Part shown: piece by piece, positions 5,327 to 10,496 of the stretch
How positions within the stretch are numbered: the first letter of the stretch is position 1
Layout: the number at the start of each line of letters is the position of its first letter
NCBI GenBank assembly: GCA_000435975.1
Contig: FR884103.1
Coordinates: 1-13,116 of the forward strand
Direction of reading: 5' to 3'
DNA from: Oscillibacter sp. CAG:241
GTDB lineage: Bacteria > Bacillota > Clostridia > Oscillospirales > Oscillospiraceae
DNA: 13,116 bases
Translations under genes and position numbers: made by a program
The notes under the pieces: generated by a model
What the model saw: only the letters and a program-made list of their open reading frames with translations
What the model was told of the DNA's origin: nothing
Databases searched by the model: none

Positions 5327-5357
5327 CCGCCGGTCCCGGGAAAGAGGGGACCGGCGG
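5327..5357. repeat. GC-rich hairpin between divergent operons
   Basis: An 11-bp perfect stem (5327-5337 with 5347-5357) has a 9-base loop. CACAAA (5321-5326) could also pair with TTTGTG (5363-5368) across a bulge. T-runs next to the stem are short on both strands, so this is at most a weak terminator. It lies upstream of both divergent promoters and may insulate them. Confidence 0.5.
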
Positions 5358-5361
5358 GGGG

Positions 5362-5437
5362 TTTTGTGGTAAAAGGAGAGAGAATAACAATGATAACAGT
5401 TTTGTGGTAAAAGGAGAGAGAATAACAATGATAACAG
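5362..5437 (+). repeat. Exact tandem duplication, 2 x 38 bp
   Basis: Bases 5362-5399 and 5400-5437 are identical. Each unit carries TTTTGTGGTAA, AAAGGAGAGAG and then ATGATAACAG, that is, a ribosome site and an ATG. The first ATG (5390) opens a six-codon frame MITVLW whose TAA lies in the second unit; the second ATG (5428) opens a 37-codon frame. A recent duplication is indicated by the perfect identity. Confidence 0.85.
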
Positions 5438-5541
5438 CTTTCGGATTACGGGCCTATCATACCGTCCCGGCGGGAAAAAGTCAAGCGGTCCGGCCCACAG
5501 TTTACAGAACGTTCACAGGAAACCGGCAATCTGCCTATTGA
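5428..5541 (+). CDS. Possible 37-residue peptide, unrecognised
   Basis: ATG 5428 follows AGGAG by 11 bases and opens a frame that begins MITAFGLRAYHTVPAG and ends RQSAY. No family is recognised. The frame has no membrane segment and overlaps the -35 of the next promoter, so it would need transcription from further upstream, where no clear + strand promoter was seen. It may be a decayed gene start or chance; it is listed because of the duplicated ribosome site. Confidence 0.2.
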   Translation: MITAFGLRAYHTVPAGKSQAVRPTVYRTFTGNRQSAY

Positions 5542-5566
5542 CGGCCGGCAGCCACGGTGGTAATAT
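5538..5566 (+). promoter_or_regulatory. Promoter of the MarR-ABC operon
   Basis: TTGACG (5538-5543), 17 bases and TAATAT (5561-5566) form a good vegetative promoter. The start would be near 5573, within the operator repeats, and the MarR ATG follows at 5626. Confidence 0.8.
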
Positions 5567-5593
5567 TTAGCTCGCTAACATTTAGTATGCTAA
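5567..5593. promoter_or_regulatory. Two MarR operators at the ABC operon start site
   Basis: TTAGCTCGCTAA (5567-5578) and TTAGTATGCTAA (5582-5593) share TTAG at one end and GCTAA at the other, and start 15 bp apart. The first abuts the -10 hexamer and covers the likely start site, so binding would block initiation. The sequence differs from the operator of the neighbouring MATE operon, so the two MarR proteins probably do not cross-regulate. Confidence 0.7.
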
Positions 5594-5625
5594 GTATTAA
5601 AAATCAGAAGAAAGGAGAAAGCTAT

Positions 5626-6075
5626 ATGGACTGCGAGAAGAAGCCCGAGCTCATCGGCCCGCTGCTGGGCTACTGCAATCATCGGGCATATCTGAGCATG
5701 GACAAAAAGCTGCGGCGCTATGGCGTCACGCCCATCCAGTGCCGGACCCTGACGTATCTGCACCGCCAGCCCGGCCCCGTGACCCAGAAGCAGCTGCAGC
5801 AGCATCTGGCCGTGAAGCCCTCCACCGTCAACGGCATTGTGGACCGTCTGGTGGAAAAGGGCATGCTGACCCGCGCCCCCGGCGAAACCGACGCCCGCTG
5901 CCGCATCCTGCGGCTGACGGCGTGCGGCCAGCAGTTTTATGACGACTTCGTTTCCATCACCCATGAAATAGAGGCCCTGGTCCAGCGGGGCATGACCCCC
6001 CAGGAGGTGGATACGCTCCGCCGGCTCCTGCTGCGGGCGGCGGAAAACCTGACATCGGAGGAGGACAACGCATGA
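5626..6075 (+). CDS. MarR-family transcriptional regulator of the ABC exporter
   Basis: A 149-residue winged-helix protein. Its helix-turn-helix spans about 52-77 (VTQKQLQQHLAVKPSTVNGI) and the wing carries the family's conserved Asp-x-Arg (ETDARCRILRLT, Asp89 and Arg91). N- and C-terminal helices should form the dimer. ATG 5626 is chosen over an upstream in-frame ATG at 5557 because AAAGGAG (5611-5617) precedes it by 8 bases and the upstream codon lies within the promoter. The stop overlaps the next ATG as ATGA. It probably represses its own promoter and releases on binding a substrate of the exporter. Confidence 0.93.
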   Translation: MDCEKKPELIGPLLGYCNHRAYLSMDKKLRRYGVTPIQCRTLTYLHRQPGPVTQKQLQQHLAVKPSTVNGIVDRLVEKGMLTRAPGETDARCRILRLTACGQQFYDDFVSITHEIEALVQRGMTPQEVDTLRRLLLRAAENLTSEEDNA

Positions 6076-7808
6076 TTCGTAAATTAGCTCCCTATACCAA
6101 GGGATATCGTATCTGGATCATCCTGGGCGTTCTGTGCTCAGCCGGCGAGGCCGTGCTGGAGCTGCTGCTGCCCAAGGCCATGAGCCAGATCGTGGACGTG
6201 GGCATTGCCAACGGCGACAAGGAGTACATTCTGGCCATGGGCCTGAAAATGATCCTCATGGCCCTGGCGTCCCTGGTGATGGGCGTGGGGGCGGCGGCTC
6301 TGGCCGCCCGGGCCGGTATGGGCTTCGGCGCCAACGTCCGCGCCGCGGAATATGCCCAGGTGCAGCGGTTCTCCTTTGCCAACATTGAGCATTTTTCCAC
6401 CGCATCCCTGATCACCCGGCTCACCAACGACGTTTCGTCGGTGCAGATGACCCTGATGATGGGCATGCGCATGCTGGTCCGGGCCCCGGTAATGCTGATC
6501 ACCGCCCTGGTCATGGCCCTGACCATCAGCTTGCAGCTGAGCCAGGTATTCCTGGTGGTGCTGCCGCTGCTGCTGATCCTGGTGGCCATCGTCATCCGCT
6601 ATGTGGGGCCGTTTTTCACCGCCCTGCAAAAGTCCACCGACGATCTGAACCTGGTGGTCCAGGAGGATCTGAACGCCATCCGCGTGGTGAAATCCTTCGT
6701 CCGGGAGGACCGGGAGCAGGAGAAGTTTGCCCAGCGCAGCGACACCCTCCGGGATACGGCGGAGCGGGCCTACAGCTTCGTGGTGCTGTTTGTCCCCCTG
6801 GTGACCCTCATTATGGGCGGCACCATCATGGCCATCATGTGGCTGGGCGGCCACTATGTGGTGGGCGGCTCCATGCTCTCCGGCGACCTGATCGCCTTCT
6901 TCACCTACGCCTCCGAAATCCTCATGTCCCTGATGATGGTGGCCATGGTGATGATGGTGCTGACCCGGTCCATCGCCTGCGGCAAGCGCATTGTGGAGGT
7001 GCTGGAGGAGCAGCCCGAGATCACCGACTCCGCCGCCGACCCGGCCCTGACCGTGGAAAACGGCGACGTGGACTTTGATCATGTCTATTTCAAATACCAC
7101 AAGGACAGCGACGCCTGGAACCTGGAGGATGTCTGCCTGCATATCGACAGCGGCATGACCGTTGGCATCCTGGGCGGCACCGGCAGCGCCAAGAGCACCC
7201 TGGTGAGTCTGATTCCCCGGCTGTATGAGGCCACGGAGGGTGTTGTGTCCGTGGGCGGACATGACGTCCGGGAATACACCATGGAGGCTCTGCGCCAGGG
7301 CTGTGCCATGGTGCTGCAAAAGAACACCCTGTTCTCCGGCACCATCCGGGAAAATCTCCGCTGGGGCCGGGAGGACGCCACCGACGCCGAGATGGAGGAG
7401 GCCTGCCGCATGGCCTGCGCCGACGAGTTTATCTCCCGCATGCCCGACGGCTACGATACCCACATTGAGCAGGGCGGCGCCAACGTGTCCGGCGGCCAGA
7501 AGCAGCGCCTGTGCATTGCCCGGGCCATTCTCCGGCGGCCCCGGGTGCTGATCCTGGACGACTCCACCTCTGCCGTGGACACCGCCACCGACGCCAGGAT
7601 CCGCGCAGCCCTGCGCCAGGCCCTGCCCGGGTCCACCAAGCTCATCATCGCCCAGCGCATCTCCTCCGTTATGGATGCGGATCTGATCGTGGTGCTGGAC
7701 GACGGCAAAATTTCCGGCGCAGGCACCCATGACCGGCTGATGGCCACCAATCGGATCTATCAGGAGGTCTATAAATCTCAGCAGGAAGGAGCGACCATCG
7801 ATGGCTGA
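6072..7808 (+). CDS. ABC exporter half-subunit, degenerate ATP site
   Basis: A 578-residue half-transporter: six membrane segments within about 15-300, then a nucleotide-binding domain (about 330-570). Walker A is GGTGSAKST (368-376), with Ala in place of the last conserved Gly; Q-loop is Gln416; the signature VSGGQ (472-476) is canonical; Walker B ILDD has Asp497 where a catalytic Glu is expected; and the switch His is replaced by Gln528 (IAQRIS). Such losses mark the degenerate-site subunit of heterodimeric exporters such as BmrC or TM287. It pairs with the next gene, whose ATG overlaps its 3' end by 8 bases. GGAGGAGG (6057-6064) precedes the ATG by 7 bases. Probable role: drug or metabolite efflux across the cytoplasmic membrane; substrate unknown. 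Confidence 0.93.
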   Translation: MIRKLAPYTKGYRIWIILGVLCSAGEAVLELLLPKAMSQIVDVGIANGDKEYILAMGLKMILMALASLVMGVGAAALAARAGMGFGANVRAAEYAQVQRFSFANIEHFSTASLITRLTNDVSSVQMTLMMGMRMLVRAPVMLITALVMALTISLQLSQVFLVVLPLLLILVAIVIRYVGPFFTALQKSTDDLNLVVQEDLNAIRVVKSFVREDREQEKFAQRSDTLRDTAERAYSFVVLFVPLVTLIMGGTIMAIMWLGGHYVVGGSMLSGDLIAFFTYASEILMSLMMVAMVMMVLTRSIACGKRIVEVLEEQPEITDSAADPALTVENGDVDFDHVYFKYHKDSDAWNLEDVCLHIDSGMTVGILGGTGSAKSTLVSLIPRLYEATEGVVSVGGHDVREYTMEALRQGCAMVLQKNTLFSGTIRENLRWGREDATDAEMEEACRMACADEFISRMPDGYDTHIEQGGANVSGGQKQRLCIARAILRRPRVLILDDSTSAVDTATDARIRAALRQALPGSTKLIIAQRISSVMDADLIVVLDDGKISGAGTHDRLMATNRIYQEVYKSQQEGATIDG

Positions 7809-9681
7809 CAGCAAGAAGCAGGTCCGTCCCGGCGGCCCCCACGGCCGGGGACACGGCTATCAGCGGCCCCAGGATCTCCGGGGCACCGTGGGCAAGCTCC
7901 TGGGCTACATCGGCCGCTACAAGGGCGCGCTGATCGTGGTGGCCGTGTGCCTGATCCTCAGCTCCGTGGGCTCCGTGGCCGGCAGCTATTTCCTCAAGCC
8001 CGCCCTGAACCACATTGTGGCCGGGGACTTCAAGGGCCTGTTCTGGATGCTGGTGGCCATGGGCGGCGTGTTCCTGGCCTCCGCCGGGTGCTCCTATGCC
8101 TATTCCCGCCTGATGGTCCGCATCTCCCAGCGGACCGTGGCCACCCTGCGGCAGGATCTGTTCAACAGGCTCCAGACCCTGCCCCTGCGGTATTTCGACA
8201 CCCACCAGTCCGGCGACCTGATGAGCCGCTTCACCAACGACATGGACACCGTGTCCGATATGATCGGCAACAGCTTCGCCAGCGTGGTGTCCAACCTCAT
8301 CACCTTTGTGTGCACCGTGTTCATGCTGATTTATCTGAACTGGGCCCTGACCCTCATCACCTTCGTGTTCCTGGGTCTGATGCTCCTGGTGGTCAAAAGC
8401 GTGGGCGGCCGCAGCCGCGTCAGCTTCCAGCAGCAGCAGGCGGCCCTGGGCAGCCTCAATGGCTACATTGAGGAGATGATCGAGGGCCAGAAGGTCATCA
8501 AGGTCTTTCACCACGAGCAGAAGACCATGGACGAGTTCGCCGCCCGCAACAGCGCCTATCGCGACGCCGCCGCCATGGCCCAGACCTATGCCGGGTCCAT
8601 GATGCCCGCCATGGGCAACCTCTCCCGCATCAACTACGCCGTCACCTGCTGCGTGGGCGGCCTGCTGTCCATCTCCGGTGTGTTCGATATCGGCTCCCTG
8701 GGCGCGTACCTGCTGTATGTCAAGCAGGTGTCCCAGCCGGTGGGCCAGATCAGCCAGCAGGTGAACACCCTGCTGGCCGCCGTAGCCGGCGCGGAGCGCA
8801 TTTTTGCCGTGATGAACGCCGACCCCGAGACGGATGAGGGCCGCACCACCCTGGTGCGGGTGCTGAAGGACGGCGATTCCCTGACGGAGACGGACCGCCG
8901 CACCGGCCACTGGGCCTGGAAGAAGCCCGACGGCTCCCTGACGGAGCTGCGGGGCGACGTGCGCTTTGACCATGTGGACTTCGGCTACGACCCGGAAAAG
9001 ACGGTGCTCCACGACGTGTCCCTGTTTGCCAAGCCCGGCCAGAAGATCGCCTTCGTGGGCTCCACCGGCGCGGGAAAGACCACCATTACCAACCTGATCA
9101 ACCGGTTTTATGACATTCAATCCGGCTCCGTCACCTATGACGGCATCGACGTCCGGGACATCCGGAAGGACTCCCTGCGCCGCTCTCTGGGCATTGTTTT
9201 GCAGGATACCCACCTGTTCACCGGAACCGTGGCCGACAACATCCGCTACGGGAAGCTGGACGCCACCGATGAGGAGGTCCGCGCCGCGGCCAGGCTGGCC
9301 AACGCCGACACCTTCATCCGCCACCTGCCCCAGGGGTACGACACCGTCATCACCGGCGACGGCGGCAGCCTCAGCCAGGGGGAGCGCCAGCTGCTGGCCA
9401 TTGCCCGGGCCGCCGTGTCCGATCCCCCGGTGCTGATCCTGGATGAGGCCACCTCCTCCATCGACACCCGCACGGAGAAGCTCATCGAGCAGGGGATGGA
9501 TTCCCTGATGGCCGGGCGCACGGTGTTCGTCATCGCCCACCGGCTCTCCACCGTCCGCAACGCCCAGGCCATCCTGGTGCTGGAGCAGGGCCGCATCATC
9601 GAGCGCGGCGACCATGCGGAGCTCATGGCCCAAAAGGGCCGGTACTACCAGCTTTGCACCGGCCAGGAGGAGCTGTCCTGA
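7801..9681 (+). CDS. ABC exporter half-subunit, catalytic ATP site
   Basis: A 626-residue partner of the previous protein. A hydrophilic Gly/Arg/His-rich tail (1-25) leads into six membrane segments (about 40-330). A linker insert at about 342-385 is longer than in the partner. In the nucleotide-binding domain, Walker A GSTGAGKT (420-427), Walker B ILDEA with Glu549 and switch His580 are all canonical, but the signature is LSQGE (524-528) instead of LSGGQ. With the partner's VSGGQ these residues complete one competent ATP site, while this LSQGE faces the partner's degenerate motifs. AGGAAGGAG (7783-7791) lies 9 bases before the ATG. It is the last gene of the MarR-ABC-ABC operon and is followed by a strong terminator. 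Confidence 0.94.
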   Translation: MADSKKQVRPGGPHGRGHGYQRPQDLRGTVGKLLGYIGRYKGALIVVAVCLILSSVGSVAGSYFLKPALNHIVAGDFKGLFWMLVAMGGVFLASAGCSYAYSRLMVRISQRTVATLRQDLFNRLQTLPLRYFDTHQSGDLMSRFTNDMDTVSDMIGNSFASVVSNLITFVCTVFMLIYLNWALTLITFVFLGLMLLVVKSVGGRSRVSFQQQQAALGSLNGYIEEMIEGQKVIKVFHHEQKTMDEFAARNSAYRDAAAMAQTYAGSMMPAMGNLSRINYAVTCCVGGLLSISGVFDIGSLGAYLLYVKQVSQPVGQISQQVNTLLAAVAGAERIFAVMNADPETDEGRTTLVRVLKDGDSLTETDRRTGHWAWKKPDGSLTELRGDVRFDHVDFGYDPEKTVLHDVSLFAKPGQKIAFVGSTGAGKTTITNLINRFYDIQSGSVTYDGIDVRDIRKDSLRRSLGIVLQDTHLFTGTVADNIRYGKLDATDEEVRAAARLANADTFIRHLPQGYDTVITGDGGSLSQGERQLLAIARAAVSDPPVLILDEATSSIDTRTEKLIEQGMDSLMAGRTVFVIAHRLSTVRNAQAILVLEQGRIIERGDHAELMAQKGRYYQLCTGQEELS

Positions 9682-9698
9682 CCCAAAAAACGCAGGAA

Positions 9699-9730
9699 AC
9701 AGCCGCCGCAGCTTGCTCTGCGGCGGCTGT
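9699..9730. repeat. Perfect 13-bp hairpin after the ABC operon
   Basis: ACAGCCGCCGCAG (9699-9711) and CTGCGGCGGCTGT (9718-9730) enclose a 6-base loop, starting 18 bases after the stop codon. No T-run follows, so it is not itself a rho-independent terminator. It may protect the mRNA 3' end or pause polymerase before the terminator at 9747. Confidence 0.7.
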
Positions 9731-9746
9731 GCGCGTATCAAGCGGC

Positions 9747-9781
9747 AAAAACGCCGGTATCGCAGCGATACCGGCGTTTTT
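9747..9781. terminator. Bidirectional rho-independent terminator
   Basis: A 12-bp stem (9751-9762 with 9766-9777) has a 3-base loop, is preceded by an A-run and followed by TTTTT, so it has a T-tract on both strands. It ends the ABC operon from the left and would end a - strand transcript coming from the promoter at 9880-9908. Confidence 0.88.
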
Positions 9782-9873
9782 GCTATAGGGGGGAAGGGGG
9801 AAATCAGCGAAGTCAGGCAGACCGCCGAGCGGTCCTGCTTCGGTTCCAGGGCCTCGGAGGTGGCCCTGAATAT
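9747..9873 (-). ncRNA. Candidate small RNA, about 125 nt
   Basis: A - strand promoter (9880-9908) would start a transcript near 9873 that ends at the terminator at 9747, with no reading frame of note between. The RNA could fold into CAGGGCC/GGCCCTG and GACCGC-TCG-GCGGTC hairpins before the terminator stem. No known RNA family is recognised. Promoter and terminator are seen directly; the RNA is an inference. Confidence 0.4.
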
Positions 9874-9879
9874 AAATTC

Positions 9880-9908
9880 ATTATACACGGTCGATATTGA
9901 AAAATCAA
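9880..9908 (-). promoter_or_regulatory. Leftward sigma-A promoter
   Basis: On the - strand TTGATT (9903-9908), 17 bases, TATAAT (9880-9885), with an AT-rich stretch upstream (9909-9940) that could act as an UP element. No protein gene lies downstream before the terminator, which is why a small RNA is proposed. Confidence 0.65.
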
Positions 9909-9944
9909 CCTGAATTTTGAAAAAAATTTCAAAATTTCTGTATG

Positions 9945-10496
9945 TCACCGCAGCACCGCGCACAGTAAGGTCAGGTATCGCGGCAGCTTATCCCGCCGGG
10001 GCCACAGCAGCTCCCAGCCCAGTTCTCCCCGGGCGGCGGCCCCCACGTCGCAGCCCAGAGATTCCAGACTGTAGCCCACCGCCTCCGGATGGCGGCAGGG
10101 CCGCCCTGCGGGCCGGGTACACGCCGCGCACAGCATGCACCCCCCGGTGGTCAGCACCGCCGCTCCGGGATACAGCGCCCGCAGATGTTCGTCCATCAGC
10201 CGGGCGTGGGCGGCGGTCAGCTCCCGGGTATATTCCGCCAGCTCCTCCGGCGTGAACCGCCGCTCCAGCAGCTCCCTGGTAAAGTGGAACTGCATCCCCC
10301 GCAGCAGCACCGTTTCATACCGCCCCCAGTATTCCGCCGCCGGAACGTCATAGGGCGGGCACGTCCAGTACCGCCCATAGTCCGGGCAGGGGCGGCACCC
10401 GGCGGCAGGGTCCTTCAGGTCCACATACCGCCTGACGAATTCCTCCGCCGGCACCTCCGCCCCGGCCTGTACAATGGTATAGCCGCTTCCGTTCAT
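9945..10496 (-). CDS. DUF2284-type cysteine-rich putative metal-binding protein
   Basis: A 183-residue soluble protein with two cysteine clusters. The first is Cys34, Cys37 and Cys46 in CRPCPDYGRYWTCPP; the second is Cys120, Cys123, Cys126, Cys134 and Cys149, around GGCMLCAACTRPAGRPCRHP. This arrangement, with the CPP motif and the second cluster near the end, is characteristic of DUF2284 (COG5423), a family called predicted metal-binding whose function is not established; an iron-sulfur or zinc site is likely. The ATG overlaps the stop of the M56 gene as ATGA, so the two are translationally coupled and probably work in one response. GGGA lies a few bases upstream. No membrane segment or signal peptide is seen. 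Confidence 0.82.
   Translation of the reverse strand: MNGSGYTIVQAGAEVPAEEFVRRYVDLKDPAAGCRPCPDYGRYWTCPPYDVPAAEYWGRYETVLLRGMQFHFTRELLERRFTPEELAEYTRELTAAHARLMDEHLRALYPGAAVLTTGGCMLCAACTRPAGRPCRHPEAVGYSLESLGCDVGAAARGELGWELLWPRRDKLPRYLTLLCAVLR

Noticed and set aside
9913..9935. AT-rich inverted repeat after the DUF2284 gene as a terminator
   Set aside because: The stem is all A/T except single G or C bases and has no separate T-tract, so termination is doubtful; no clear terminator was found for this operon.
6138..9963. Very long - strand reading frames (6138-7814 and 7669-9963) opposite the ABC genes
   Set aside because: They are rich in His, Gly, Gln and Ala with no domain or ribosome site, as expected for the antisense of GC-rich coding DNA; the + strand frames carry complete ABC motifs.
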